From CANLBN01 sp050633525 (GTDB lineage: Bacteria; Pseudomonadota; Gammaproteobacteria; Pseudomonadales; Cellvibrionaceae): 64,000 nt of DNA. The notes below the pieces were generated by a model, which ran no database searches, was not told the DNA's origin, and saw nothing but the letters and a program-made list of their open reading frames with translations. This document shows positions 34,993 through 44,864 of this stretch, in pieces. The stretch is from positions 99,669-163,668 of the forward strand of contig JBOEGR010000020.1 of NCBI GenBank assembly GCA_050633525.1. The letters are read 5' to 3'. The number at the start of each line of letters is the position of its first letter. Within the stretch, counting starts at the first letter, position 1. The position numbers and the translations under genes are program-made.

Positions 34993-35196
34993 ATGCCTTA
35001 CGTTAATATTAGGATAACAGACGAGCAGGTCACGCCAGATCAAAAAGCCGAGTTGATACAGGGTGCTACCGAGTTGTTAGAGAGGGTCTTAAATAAAAAC
35101 CCTCAAACGACCTTTGTCATCATTGATGAAGTGAATACAGATAATTGGGGGATAGCGGGTGAGTCCGTCACCCAGCGTCGCTTGAAAGGGAAGTGA
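34993..35196 (+). CDS. 4-oxalocrotonate tautomerase-family protein
   Basis: The 67-residue protein starts MPYVNIRITDEQVTPDQKAELI, so the catalytic Pro would become residue 1 after Met removal. It continues with the family pattern of a helix then VIIDEVNTDNWGIAGESV. The frame extends upstream to 34954 through the chpC end, but the MPYV start is the only one giving the N-terminal Pro. Family knowledge: keto-enol tautomerisation of small acids; the substrate is not predictable. It probably reads through from chpC. Confidence 0.88.
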   Translation: MPYVNIRITDEQVTPDQKAELIQGATELLERVLNKNPQTTFVIIDEVNTDNWGIAGESVTQRRLKGK

Positions 35197-35221
35197 TCCT
35201 TTGCTCAAATATTACCGGTCG

Positions 35222-36004
35222 CTAAAAATCACTCGGATTTAATTCTAAATCATAATCAACAATAACAGGCAGGTGAGAAGAAAATTGCTGTCGTTTATAA
35301 ATCATCGCGTATTCAACGCGATTTTTTAAACTGGCTGAAGTGATTTGTAAATCTGTTCGCCACGCATCTCCTTCATCTATTTTGCCGTCAGGCCACCAAG
35401 AGAATTCATCGCGATCATGATTGCCCTGTCGGAATGCGTCGATATAACCGATATGTGGTAACTGTTTCATCCAGTGCTGTTCTTCTTTTAAAAATCCGGA
35501 CTGGTGCTGTTGTTGCTCTGGATTAGAGACATCTTCTTTTGCAGGTGCTGTTGCCCAATTACCACAGAAAATAAAGTCTCTACGTTTGCGGGCAATTTTG
35601 ATTAAGTGCGCTTGCAGGTCATCAAAAAATCGACTTTTTACTTCTTGTGACTCGGCATTCGTATTCGCTGAAGGGGCGAGTAGTGAACCTACACTCAGAT
35701 TATCGAAATCTATTTGGAGGTAACGACCCTCCATATCAATGCCACTGGAAAAACCAAAGCCATAGATCAAGGCTTTGGGCAGTTCGCGTGTGTAAACAGC
35801 GACGCCATTGTAATGTTTGACGCCCGAGTCAAAAAAATAAGCGTGATACCCTTCGGGGTGAAAAGTATCGTCATCAGTTTCATATTCAAGACAGCGCAAG
35901 TCTTGTAGGCAAATAATGTCGGCCTCTTGGTTTGCTAACCACTCATAGAGACCTCGCGCCGCCGCTTGATGAATGCCGTCGACGCTGATGCTGATAATTC
36001 GCAT
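35222..36004 (-). CDS. crc: Catabolite repression control protein Crc (exonuclease III-like fold)
   Basis: The 260-residue protein has an endonuclease/exonuclease/phosphatase fold: MRIISISVDGIHQAAARGLYEWL and DIICLQDLRCLEYE at the N-terminus, GVAVYTRELPKALIYGFGF, DEFSWWPDGK and a C-terminal SSHLPVIVDYDLEL. The catalytic Glu of exonuclease III (LQET) is replaced (LQDL), as in Pseudomonas Crc. The position next to and divergent from pyrE is also that of crc. Known role: Crc helps Hfq silence catabolic mRNAs. The alternative is a true exonuclease III paralogue. Confidence 0.8.
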   Translation of the reverse strand: MRIISISVDGIHQAAARGLYEWLANQEADIICLQDLRCLEYETDDDTFHPEGYHAYFFDSGVKHYNGVAVYTRELPKALIYGFGFSSGIDMEGRYLQIDFDNLSVGSLLAPSANTNAESQEVKSRFFDDLQAHLIKIARKRRDFIFCGNWATAPAKEDVSNPEQQQHQSGFLKEEQHWMKQLPHIGYIDAFRQGNHDRDEFSWWPDGKIDEGDAWRTDLQITSASLKNRVEYAMIYKRQQFSSHLPVIVDYDLELNPSDF

Positions 36005-36371
36005 AGTAAATCCTTAATTCTAGAACCGCATATGATACCGAAACTCAAGCAGTAGCAACAATGCTATTCAAATAAATAATCACTTGAGAGCTCGGATAAT
36101 CTGTATAAGTCATTGTTATTATTAATTGATAACGGCCTTAATTGGCTTAATCGTGTGTTATTTTCATCTGTGGTTCATCTTGTGTTGTATAAGATGCTCG
36201 TTCAGTCGTTATTATTGGTCAAATAGTTGTAAAATAGCGGCCTTATGAGAGTCGCAGCTGTCTATTATGTAAAGCTGTGCTTATTTTTATTATTTGACGT
36301 TACTATTTATCAATAGCTATGAGCCTATGAGCGCCATGCCTGATAGATAAGGTCTCTATACTTTAGACAAT
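36005..36371. other. Divergent promoter region between crc and pyrE
   Basis: 367 bases without a gene. The right part is AT-rich and includes TTGGTC (36216-36221) and TAAAAT (36231-36236) as a weak plus-strand promoter for pyrE. I see no convincing attenuator, RNA gene or repeat. Confidence 0.4.
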
Positions 36372-36380
36372 TTGGCGAAA

Positions 36381-37037
36381 ATGTCCATGTACGACTATCA
36401 AAAAGCATTTATTGAACTTGCAATAGAGCATGAAGTGCTCTGTTTTGGTGAATTCACCTTGAAATCTGGCCGTGTTAGCCCCTATTTTTTTAATGCAGGC
36501 CGCTTTCAAACCGGTTCAGCTCTGGCCGCATTGGGTCAGTTTTATGCTGAAGCCATTGTTCACGCAGGCTTAGACATCGATATTTTGTTTGGTCCTGCTT
36601 ACAAGGGTATCCCTCTGGTTAGTATTACAGCAGCTGCGCTGTCACAGCAACATAATGTGGATTACCCTGTCTGCTATAACCGCAAAGAAGCAAAAGCTCA
36701 TGGGGAGGGAGGCACCCTCGTTGGTGCTCCACTACAGGGTAAGGTAGCAATCATTGATGATGTAATCACGGCCGGTACGGCAGTTCGTGAGGTGATTGAT
36801 ATAATAGCGCAGTCTGAAGACGCTAAACCTGCCGCCGTTGTTATTGGACTCGACCGCCAAGAGCGTGGTAAGGGTGAGCAGTCTGCTATTCAAGAGGTAG
36901 AAGAACAGTTTGGTATTCCTGTGGTCAGTATTATTCAGCTAGATCATGTTATTCAGTATCTTGAATCGCAAGATGATATGGCCTTGTTGAGCTCAATTAA
37001 GCGTTATCGTAAGGATTATGGTATTAGTTATGACTAG
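36381..37037 (+). CDS. pyrE: Orotate phosphoribosyltransferase PyrE
   Basis: The 218-residue protein has the PyrE landmarks FGEFTLKSGRVSPYFFNAG (about 21-39), FGPAYKGIPLVSITAAAL, NRKEAKAHGEGG and the PRPP-binding loop VAIIDDVITAGTAVRE (about 121-136). It makes orotidine monophosphate in pyrimidine synthesis. The frame is open from TTG 36372; ATG 36381 or 36387 fits the family N-terminus. It overlaps the next gene by 8 bases. Confidence 0.93.
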   Translation: MSMYDYQKAFIELAIEHEVLCFGEFTLKSGRVSPYFFNAGRFQTGSALAALGQFYAEAIVHAGLDIDILFGPAYKGIPLVSITAAALSQQHNVDYPVCYNRKEAKAHGEGGTLVGAPLQGKVAIIDDVITAGTAVREVIDIIAQSEDAKPAAVVIGLDRQERGKGEQSAIQEVEEQFGIPVVSIIQLDHVIQYLESQDDMALLSSIKRYRKDYGISYD

Positions 37038-37680
37038 ATCATTAGCAAGTGATTTAAAGCCGATAGTGTTTCCTATTTTATTGCTGGGTTTGATATTTAT
37101 TTCGGCGCTTATTGCCCCAAAAAGCTTTTCGCAGGATGTGCCCTATTATCGTTACATAAATGAGAATGGTGTAAAGGTAATCAGCACTCAGATTCCTTCA
37201 CGCTATGTTAAGCGTGGCTACGATATTATTACGGTCAATGGCCGTCTAATTGAACGCGTTGCCCCAGAACCTACCGGTGCTGAAAAGGAAAAATTACGCA
37301 AGCAACAAAAAGAGCAGCGACGCTTGAAAGAATGGGATGCAGAATTACTGAAACGCTACAGCCATCCTGCTGATATTGAATCTGCTAAGCAACGCAAGTT
37401 GGCTCAAAATATGAATTCCATTGGCATTCTTAAACGTAATGTAGAGAAAATAGATCAAGAGATTAATCGTTACCAAAGTCTTGCCGCTTCAGATGAACGT
37501 GAAGGCAAGGATATCTCGGCTGATACCTTGGAATCGATTGAGCGCCTTAAGCGTGAACGTTCTGTTGAGCTTAATGAGGTTTATGAGCGTGAACAGGAAA
37601 GGAAGCAAATTGTTGAAAGCTACGATAAAGATATTGAGCGCTTTAAAGTGATTCGTCCAGGACTGTCGCGTACCCAATAA
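37030..37680 (+). CDS. DUF4124-type exported coiled-coil protein
   Basis: The 216-residue protein has a signal peptide or N-terminal membrane helix (IVFPILLLGLIFISALIA, cleaved near SFSQ). A short DUF4124-like strand segment follows (YYRYINENGVKVISTQIP, about 39-56). The rest is a highly charged helical coiled coil (about 80-210, rich in Glu, Lys and Arg). The function is unknown; it is probably periplasmic. The ATG at 37030 overlaps the pyrE stop, so it is translationally coupled to pyrE. It is convergent with slmA. Confidence 0.7.
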   Translation: MTRSLASDLKPIVFPILLLGLIFISALIAPKSFSQDVPYYRYINENGVKVISTQIPSRYVKRGYDIITVNGRLIERVAPEPTGAEKEKLRKQQKEQRRLKEWDAELLKRYSHPADIESAKQRKLAQNMNSIGILKRNVEKIDQEINRYQSLAASDEREGKDISADTLESIERLKRERSVELNEVYEREQERKQIVESYDKDIERFKVIRPGLSRTQ

Positions 37681-37738
37681 TACTGGGTTAAAGCTTGAGA
37701 TAAACTCGTGAATTCAGCCTTTTAATTAAACTTTTGAG

Positions 37739-38356
37739 TTAGACTACAGATGCTTTCGGTGTTTCGACAAAAAAGTCTGACATCATTATTGCCCATTGCT
37801 GTCCCCAGTTTTCAGTGGGTAGGCGCTTAAAACCACTTCGAACGTATTGAGCGATACGACCTTCCGCTAGTGCTAGCATTGTGTTTGCAGCAATATTGCT
37901 TGGACACTGTGTTCGTATCCCTTCTCTTATTTCTGCGTCCCGTAATATTTGTTTCAATTGAGTTTCTAAACGATCAAAGAATTGGGCTATGCGCTGATGT
38001 AAACGGTCAGTTTCTCCTGCCAGAGCATCTCCAGTGAGCAGTCTAGTAATGCCAGGGTTACGTTCAGTAAAGGTCAATAGTAGTAATAAGATTTGTTCGC
38101 AGCGGGATTGAGCATTATGGCCGTCAGAAATAATTAGTTTTACCCTTGAAAAGACGGTCTCTTCTATAAATTCTATTAAGCCTTCAAACATTTTTGTTTT
38201 GCTGGGGAAATGTCGGTAAAGAGCCGCTTCTGAAACGCCTACTTTATTGGCTAAAGCCGCTGTTGTAATTCGCCCGCCGGGTGATTCTTCCAACATCTGA
38301 GCTAAGCACTCTAGAATTTGTTGGCGTCGAGTTACTTTTTGATTGGTTTTACTCAT
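37739..38356 (-). CDS. slmA: Nucleoid occlusion factor SlmA
   Basis: The 205-residue TetR-family protein has the helix-turn-helix ITTAALANKVGVSEAALYRHFPSK (about 30-53) typical of SlmA, then a long helical regulatory domain with FTERNPGITRLLTGDAL. Known role: it binds SBS sites on the chromosome and blocks FtsZ ring assembly over the nucleoid. It lies between pyrE and argB, as in related genomes. A 244-base region separates it from argB. Confidence 0.93.
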   Translation of the reverse strand: MSKTNQKVTRRQQILECLAQMLEESPGGRITTAALANKVGVSEAALYRHFPSKTKMFEGLIEFIEETVFSRVKLIISDGHNAQSRCEQILLLLLTFTERNPGITRLLTGDALAGETDRLHQRIAQFFDRLETQLKQILRDAEIREGIRTQCPSNIAANTMLALAEGRIAQYVRSGFKRLPTENWGQQWAIMMSDFFVETPKASVV

Positions 38357-38600
38357 TATTATTTACCACGATGAACATATGCTACTGGTTAGAAAGATAT
38401 GTTGTATTGCGATTGGTGTGTTAGATCAGTTGTTTGTTAGCTTAAAGGTACCCATTTAGGGTCGAATAAATACCTTCGTTATCCTAACGGTAACGCTTGA
38501 ATTCATCAACTACTGATTTTTGTTATTTTTACTTTCGGCTCAGAGTGTTTGAGTGGTAGTTGTTTATATAATGATATTTTGTCATGTCCCTACAGGCGGG

Positions 38601-39509
38601 CTATGGCTTACGATTAGTAATGAGTGTTCCAACTCCTTCATCCGTAAAGACTTCCAATAATACCGCATGGGCTACTCTGCCATCGACAATATGGGCGCTA
38701 GCAACACCACACTTCACAGCATCTAGAGCGCAGCCAATTTTAGGTAACATACCACCATAAATGGTGCCATCTTCGATTAAGGCATCAACCTCTTGTGTAT
38801 CTAAGCCCGTGAGTATCTTACCTTCTTTATCTTGTAGGCCTGCTACATTCGTTAAAAGCATCAATTTTTCTGCTTGTAATACCTCTGCAATTTTTCCAGC
38901 AACAATATCGGCATTAATATTATAAGAAGTACCGTCATCGCCAACGCCTATGGGGGCGATAACAGGAATAAAGTCACTGTTGATCAGCATGTTAATAACA
39001 TTGATATTAATAGATGACACTTCTCCTACGTGGCCGATGTCAATAATTTCTGAACTTTTCACGCTATCCAATATTTTAGATTGCTTGATGGATAGTTTTT
39101 TAGCGCGTATAAGTTGTCCATCTTTCCCGGTAATACCGATTGCTTTACCGCCATTACCGTTGATTAGGCTAACAATTTGTTTGTTAACTGTACCGCCTAG
39201 TACCATTTCAACGACATCCATGGTCGCGCTATCAGTGACTCGCATGCCGTCCACAAATTTTGACTCAATATTCAGTTTTTCTAAGAGGTTGCCTATCTGT
39301 GGCCCGCCGCCATGAACAACAATAGGGTTCATTCCGACTAATTTCATTAATACAATATCCCTTGCAAAACTATTCTGTAATGCCTCGTCAACCATTGCAT
39401 TACCTCCGAACTTTACAACGATTGTTTTGCCTGTAAAGCGTTGAATATAAGGTAGTGCTTCGGTCAATACATTTGCAACATTCATTGCGTTATCAAGAGT
39501 AAGAGACAT
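38601..39509 (-). CDS. argB: Acetylglutamate kinase ArgB
   Basis: The 302-residue amino-acid kinase has TIVVKFGGNAMVDE near residue 30, VVHGGGPQIGNLLEKL (about 63-78), LLTNVAGLQDKEG and GGMLPKIGCALDAV towards the C-terminus. It phosphorylates N-acetylglutamate in arginine synthesis. It is 98 bases downstream of algC on the same strand. Confidence 0.95.
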   Translation of the reverse strand: MSLTLDNAMNVANVLTEALPYIQRFTGKTIVVKFGGNAMVDEALQNSFARDIVLMKLVGMNPIVVHGGGPQIGNLLEKLNIESKFVDGMRVTDSATMDVVEMVLGGTVNKQIVSLINGNGGKAIGITGKDGQLIRAKKLSIKQSKILDSVKSSEIIDIGHVGEVSSININVINMLINSDFIPVIAPIGVGDDGTSYNINADIVAGKIAEVLQAEKLMLLTNVAGLQDKEGKILTGLDTQEVDALIEDGTIYGGMLPKIGCALDAVKCGVASAHIVDGRVAHAVLLEVFTDEGVGTLITNRKP

Positions 39510-39607
39510 AATAAATCCGATAAAATAAAGGGTAAGAGCCGCTCGGTGAGCGACTATAAACTATAATAGAGTACTGTCAGTTTTTATTAAAAAATGATAA
39601 ATAAAAG

Positions 39608-42151
39608 TTAAAAATCTAACGATAGTGAGCGATCCACTTTTTGTAATTCGCGCTTAAATAAAGTTTTTAATTGCTCTATTCCATTTTCATTTTGTGCTTC
39701 AAAACGTAAGGTAAGAGCGGCAGCTGTATTGGATGCTCTAACGAGCCCCCAGCCTTTATCAAAGTCGATGCGGAGGCCATCAATAGTGGTTTTTTCTCCA
39801 GCAGCAAAGTCACCCTCTGCAATCAATTTATCGATGATAGCGAACTTTTGTTCTTCATCAATAGCTATTTTGATTTCTGGAGTGGCTACCAGCGGTGGCA
39901 TCGCATCAATCATTTCGTCAAGACTCTGATCACGAAGTGACATAATTTCGAGTAGGCGAGCAGCGGCGTAAATTCCATCATCAAATCCAAACCAGCGCTC
40001 TTTAAAGAAAATATGACCAGAGAACTCCCCTGCTAATAAGGCGCCTGTTTCACTCATCTTGGCTTTCATATGAGAGTGCCCGGTTTTCCACATGACGGGT
40101 CGCCCACCATAGCTGCTGATAACCTGATTGAGTTGACGTGTCGATTTAATATCAAAAATAACATCGCAGCCGGGGTTGCGTGATACCACATCACGTGCAA
40201 ACAACATGAGCAATTGGTCAGGCCAAACAATTTTTCCTGAGCTGGTAACAACCACTAAACGATCGCCATCTCCATCTAATGCAATGCCTATGTCTGCATT
40301 TTCCGATTTTACGGTATCAATGAGAGTGCTTAAATTTGCCGCATTCGAGGGGTCTGGGTCATGGTTGGGGAATTCGCCATCGAAATTACAAAAAAGCGGG
40401 CTTACTTGGCAACCAAGTTCGGTGAATAGTGCCGGCGCGAGTTCGCTGCCCGCACCGTTAGCGGCATCAATCACGATATGCAAGCCACTATTGATAGCAA
40501 TGTCCGCTAGTATGGTATCGATATAATCTTCTGCAAATTGCTCTTCTCTGATTTGCCCTTTTTGCCCTTCAGCAAATACACCATCAGTAATGCGTTGATA
40601 AAGCCGCTTAATATCATCGTCAACTAATGTGCGTTCATTGATCACAATTTTAAAACCATTGTAGGATTTAGGGTTGTGGCTTGCGGTAACGATAATACCG
40701 CTACTACTTTGGTCGCTGAAGACGGTTGCAAAATTTAGTAGCGGTGTGGGAATGAGTCCCGCTTGAATCACATCGCAACCCGTACTGATGATGCCTTCAG
40801 TAAGGTGTTGATACAGTAGTGGTGAATGTGAGCGTGCGTCGTAGCCAATGAGCAAACTTGTTTCGCCTTGCTCAAGCGCTTCGGTAGCAACGGCTTTGCC
40901 CACGGCTTCAGCAAGTTCAGGCGTTAATTCTTCACTAACAATACCGCGTATGTCGTAAGCTCGAAAAATATGTTCAGGTGCGTCAATGCCGGAACGTTTA
41001 GATGAGGTTGTGATCGGCGAACTTGTTGTATGAGATGACTCATTATGTTCTTTCTTCTGGTGTGAGCCATCAACCAGTGCTTGATCCGCATCTTCAACAA
41101 TCAGTTGTTGATCAGATAGGTATAAAGGGTCGTTGAACTCTTTATGTTCACTTTTTGCTTCTATGTTTGTCGCTTTCGGCTTTGAACTGGTTTTTATATC
41201 CAATGCTTGGTATAGAGCCGCTTCCTGTTCGTTTTTGCGTTGAGCAATTTTATACGCTGCCCATAGAGCAAATGTTAAAGCGCTAACGACAAGGGCAATA
41301 AGCCATAATGGGATATAAGATACTTTACTGTAAAGGTCTTGGGATGGATGGATCTCTATTTGCCAATGACTCAATGGTACGTCATTTGTTTTTGAGCCAT
41401 AATTACCGCCGTTGCCTAAACTTAAAAAACGTAACACACGTTGTCGGCCGATACGTTGTAATAATTGAGTCTTTGCCGACTCTTGGTCATACAAGGACAT
41501 GGCTTGTTCAAGGCCTTTTAACGATGTCGATGTATATAGTACAGCGATTGGAGGTAAATCGGTCTTGAGCTGATTATCTACTTTTTGGTGAATGGGCGCC
41601 ACCCAGTGGATCTCCCATGAGTCAGAACCTTTTGATTTGGCGACTTCTGGGTAGACGGCTTTATTTTGTTCCATGCGGTTAATCATATCGAGTTCGACAA
41701 AGCCAATTGAACCGCCGAGATCTTTTTCTTTTTGTGCTTGTCTTGGTAAATAAAATTGTACTTTCTTACCGTGTTCTATTGATTTGAGAATGCGTTGTTG
41801 TAGATCAAAGAACTGACTATCTTTATCATTAATACTTTGGATATTACTAAAAGCTTCTTGATTATAAGTGCGTAATAAAAATTGGGTTTGTTCTTGTTGT
41901 GCGTAATTAGATAGCTGTTGTATAACGGACGATTTGTAATCGGTAAGTGCTTTTTTTTGGGTTTGTAATAATGCCTCAGTGGCATTATCAAATCTAGCTG
42001 AATTCGCAGGGCTGACAAAGAACTGCCATAGAACGAGGCATGAGAGAATCGCCAGTAAGGTGATAAAAGCCATATACTGAAAAATACGCTTTTTATCTGG
42101 CGTTGCCTCGGATGAGAAGTTTAAATTAAATTTTTTTTTATTTTTTTCCAT
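39608..42151 (-). CDS. algC: Phosphomannomutase/phosphoglucomutase AlgC, long form with membrane domain
   Basis: The 847-residue product has two parts. The first ~390 residues hold two transmembrane helices (about 25-48 and 283-305) around an extracytoplasmic sensor-like domain, plus a linker. The C-terminal ~455 residues are a full phosphohexomutase: FRAYDIRGIVSEEL at its start, the catalytic Ser in VTASHNPKSYNG, the metal site IALDGDGDRL and GEFSGHIFFKERW sugar loop. It interconverts mannose- and glucose-phosphates for LPS and exopolysaccharides. A long AlgC form also occurs in Pseudomonas. There are only 5 bases between coaBC and this gene. Confidence 0.92.
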   Translation of the reverse strand: MEKNKKKFNLNFSSEATPDKKRIFQYMAFITLLAILSCLVLWQFFVSPANSARFDNATEALLQTQKKALTDYKSSVIQQLSNYAQQEQTQFLLRTYNQEAFSNIQSINDKDSQFFDLQQRILKSIEHGKKVQFYLPRQAQKEKDLGGSIGFVELDMINRMEQNKAVYPEVAKSKGSDSWEIHWVAPIHQKVDNQLKTDLPPIAVLYTSTSLKGLEQAMSLYDQESAKTQLLQRIGRQRVLRFLSLGNGGNYGSKTNDVPLSHWQIEIHPSQDLYSKVSYIPLWLIALVVSALTFALWAAYKIAQRKNEQEAALYQALDIKTSSKPKATNIEAKSEHKEFNDPLYLSDQQLIVEDADQALVDGSHQKKEHNESSHTTSSPITTSSKRSGIDAPEHIFRAYDIRGIVSEELTPELAEAVGKAVATEALEQGETSLLIGYDARSHSPLLYQHLTEGIISTGCDVIQAGLIPTPLLNFATVFSDQSSSGIIVTASHNPKSYNGFKIVINERTLVDDDIKRLYQRITDGVFAEGQKGQIREEQFAEDYIDTILADIAINSGLHIVIDAANGAGSELAPALFTELGCQVSPLFCNFDGEFPNHDPDPSNAANLSTLIDTVKSENADIGIALDGDGDRLVVVTSSGKIVWPDQLLMLFARDVVSRNPGCDVIFDIKSTRQLNQVISSYGGRPVMWKTGHSHMKAKMSETGALLAGEFSGHIFFKERWFGFDDGIYAAARLLEIMSLRDQSLDEMIDAMPPLVATPEIKIAIDEEQKFAIIDKLIAEGDFAAGEKTTIDGLRIDFDKGWGLVRASNTAAALTLRFEAQNENGIEQLKTLFKRELQKVDRSLSLDF

Positions 42152-42156
42152 GGTGT

Positions 42157-43407
42157 TTATTTATGTCCATTTATGTGTGTCGCTATTTCTTGAATAATGT
42201 CGCGTGCTAATTGTACTTTACTGCTTTCTTCCAATTCAATCTCGCCATGCTCACTGACAATGGTTACTTGGTTATTATCGCTATTAAAACCGATGCCACT
42301 GACAGAGACATCATTTGCAACAATCATATTTAAATTTTTTCTTACCAGCTTGCTTTTAGCATGTTCTAGGACGTTTTGAGTCTCTGCGGCAAAGCCGACA
42401 ACAAAGGGTCTTTGCTCGGCTGTTTTTCTCTCAGCAATGCTGGCCACAATGTCAGGGTTTTTTACCATGTGGATTGTCATTGTGTCCTCAGCAGTTTTTT
42501 TTATTTTTTGTGTTGCTATCTCTACAGGGCGAAAGTCAGCGACTGCAGCGGAAGCGATAAAGATATCGCAGCCTGCATCAACCTTATCAACGCTCGCGGT
42601 ATGCATATCATTAGCGCTATTTACATTAACCATTTCAGCGTGCTCTGGTGGGTTTAATGCAGTGGGTCCGCTAATGACAATGGTTTTTGCCCCTGCATCA
42701 ATAGCTGCTTGAGCCAGAGCGTAGCCCATCTTTCCAGAACTATGATTACTGATGTAGCGAACGGGGTCAATGGCTTCTCTTGTTGGACCAGCGGTGATAA
42801 CAACGGTCTTGCCTTCCAAAAGACGACTCTGAAACACACCGCAGACAGAGTGAGCGAGTTGATCGGGGTCTGACATGCGACCAAGGCCGACATCGCCACA
42901 GGCCTGCCCACCGCTATCGGGCCCAAATTGGTGTGCGCCCCGTTCAGCGAGTAATGATAGATTGTCCTGAGTTGCTGCATGATGCCACATAGCCTGATTC
43001 ATCGCCGGTGCTATAGCAAGAGGGCAGCGACTAGCTAAGCAGACCGTGGTAAGTAGGTCATCGCCTTTACCTTGAGCTAAGCGAGCAATCATATCAGCAC
43101 TCGCGGGCGCGATTAGGATTAAATCAGCCCATCGAGCTAGTTCAATATGTCCCATGGCGGCTTCTGCTTCAGGGTCCAGCAAATCGACTGCGACAGGGTT
43201 TCCTGACAAGGCCTGTAAGGTGAGGGGGGTAATAAATTCCTGAGCAGCCTTTGTCATGACAACGCGCACATCAGCACCAAGGTCATGGAGCCTGCGGATA
43301 AGCTCAGCGCTTTTGTAGGCGGCAATACCGCCAGATACACCGAGTAGGATACGTCTATTGGTTAGCTGTGCGTTCTTGGTATTGCTAGTGTTCAAAGTTT
43401 TATTCAT
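42157..43407 (-). CDS. coaBC: Bifunctional phosphopantothenoylcysteine decarboxylase/synthase CoaBC
   Basis: The protein of about 416 residues has an N-terminal CoaC flavin domain: ILLGVSGGIAAYKSAELIR, the catalytic His in MGHIELARWAD, and APAMNQAMW. The C-terminal CoaB domain begins near VVITAGPTREAIDPVRYISN. It makes 4'-phosphopantetheine for coenzyme A. ATG 43407 (MNKTLNTS) is preferred; the open frame extends to 43467. In Pseudomonas dut follows coaBC; here the next gene is algC, 5 bases on. Confidence 0.94.
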   Translation of the reverse strand: MNKTLNTSNTKNAQLTNRRILLGVSGGIAAYKSAELIRRLHDLGADVRVVMTKAAQEFITPLTLQALSGNPVAVDLLDPEAEAAMGHIELARWADLILIAPASADMIARLAQGKGDDLLTTVCLASRCPLAIAPAMNQAMWHHAATQDNLSLLAERGAHQFGPDSGGQACGDVGLGRMSDPDQLAHSVCGVFQSRLLEGKTVVITAGPTREAIDPVRYISNHSSGKMGYALAQAAIDAGAKTIVISGPTALNPPEHAEMVNVNSANDMHTASVDKVDAGCDIFIASAAVADFRPVEIATQKIKKTAEDTMTIHMVKNPDIVASIAERKTAEQRPFVVGFAAETQNVLEHAKSKLVRKNLNMIVANDVSVSGIGFNSDNNQVTIVSEHGEIELEESSKVQLARDIIQEIATHINGHK

Positions 43408-43564
43408 TGTGGTTAAGCGGAGCCTATATAATCCCATTGAAAAGCGCGTTAAGATACCATTTTGCATGCTTTATCAAAAGGGCGTCATATAAAACAGCCC
43501 CGTTATTAGCAGCTATTTTTGACAAGTTAAATGGAATGACAACACAACACAGGAGTGTGAACTT

Positions 43565-44239
43565 ATGGCTATAAGGAACTGGCCCCCCTCTGAACGACCC
43601 CGTGAGAAATTACTTGCCCAAGGTGCGAGCATGTTATCTGATGCGGAGCTGCTTGCTATTTTTCTAAGAACAGGCTGCGTAGGTAAGTCGGCTGTCGATT
43701 TGGCTCGCGAGCTACTAGTACAGTTTGGAGGTTTACGACCTCTGCTAGAGTCTGACCAGAAGGCCTTTTGTCAAGCGAGAGGCTTGGGCGAGGCAAAATA
43801 TACCCAGCTTCAAGCTGTATTAGAAATGAGCAAGCGGCACCTGAGTGAGACACTCAAGCGAGGGGCTTCGTTCACTCAGGCGAAGCAAGTGAAGCAATTT
43901 CTGATGAGTCAGCTTCGCCACCGACAAAGAGAAATATTTGCTGTATTGTGCTTGGATAGCCAGCATTGTTTGATTGCCTTTGAGGAGCTCTTTAAAGGGA
44001 CTATTAATTGTGCTCATGTTCACCCTCGTGAAGTGGTCAAATCTGCACTTCGCTATAATGCTGCGGCCGTTATTTTGGCCCATAACCACCCTTCAGGCTT
44101 ATCTACTCCCAGTCAGTCAGACTGTTTGGTCACGGGCGACATTGTCAAGGCCCTAAAATTAGTGGATGTGAAGGTACTGGATCATATGGTGGTGGGTGAT
44201 GCTCAAGTCACCTCATTTGCAGAGTTAGGGCTTATATAG
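43565..44239 (+). CDS. radC: RadC-family JAB-domain protein
   Basis: The 224-residue protein has the N-terminal helix-hairpin-helix part (LSDAELLAIFLRTGCVGKSAVDLAREL) and the C-terminal JAB domain with HVHPREVVK, ILAHNHPSGLSTPSQSD and VKVLDHMVVG. The metal-binding H-x-H and Ser/Asp are intact. The role in DNA repair is disputed. It is divergent from coaBC, the usual arrangement. Confidence 0.95.
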   Translation: MAIRNWPPSERPREKLLAQGASMLSDAELLAIFLRTGCVGKSAVDLARELLVQFGGLRPLLESDQKAFCQARGLGEAKYTQLQAVLEMSKRHLSETLKRGASFTQAKQVKQFLMSQLRHRQREIFAVLCLDSQHCLIAFEELFKGTINCAHVHPREVVKSALRYNAAAVILAHNHPSGLSTPSQSDCLVTGDIVKALKLVDVKVLDHMVVGDAQVTSFAELGLI

Positions 44240-44598
44240 CGCGGTATTTGCTGCCAAGCTAGGTATTAGGCAGTTAATTTGCCTGAAAAGGTAAGTATTG
44301 ATTGCTAATTAGTCCGTGTTTTGGTATAAAACGCGCCTCATTTTTATCGGTGGCTTTCTGGATTACGTCTAGGTCTTTCGTCCTAGGTGCTTTCAGAATA
44401 TTTTGGGCTGTTTCAGAGCCCCAAAGAAATAGCTCCGAAGAATAGTCGGTAAGCTGATTCACTTAAGTGCTATTGTTTAGTACTGTTAAATGGTACTACT
44501 GAGTGGATGTGGCTTTAAGCTTAATGTATTAAATTATTCACGTGCTGTTGCTTTAAATAGTGTACTCAGCACCAGCACATGTAAATTAGAGGCACATC
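44240..44598. other. Intergenic region between radC and rpmB
   Basis: 359 bases. A minus-strand open frame of 62 codons with a GTG start (44274-44462) has no ribosome-binding site or recognisable motif and I do not support it. The right end must hold the rpmB promoter and leader; AAATTAGAGGCACATC precedes the ATG. Confidence 0.4.
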
Positions 44599-44835
44599 AT
44601 GTCTAGAGTCTGTCAGGTTACCGGCAAGCGCCCCGTAACTGGAAACAATGTTTCACATGCAAAAAACCATACCAAGCGTCGTTTTTTGCCTAATCTGCAC
44701 AATCATCGCTTCTGGGTTGAATCAGAAAAGAGATTTGTTAAATTGCGCGTTTCAACTAAAGGTTTGCGTGTAATTGATAAAGTAGGCATCGACAAGGTGC
44801 TAGCCGACATTCGCTCTCGTGGCGAAAAAGTATAA
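44599..44835 (+). CDS. rpmB: 50S ribosomal protein L28
   Basis: The 78-residue protein starts MSRVCQVTGKRPVTGNNVSH and contains HNHRFWVESEKRFVKLRVS, the complete L28 pattern at standard length. It is followed by rpmG after 29 bases, the universal rpmB-rpmG pair. Confidence 0.98.
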   Translation: MSRVCQVTGKRPVTGNNVSHAKNHTKRRFLPNLHNHRFWVESEKRFVKLRVSTKGLRVIDKVGIDKVLADIRSRGEKV

Positions 44836-44864
44836 CTCGTTAGATAGTCTTAGGAGAGTATCTC

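Noticed and set aside
44274..44462. 62-codon minus-strand ORF after radC
   Set aside because: GTG start without a ribosome-binding site, no motif, and no operon partner; probably chance.
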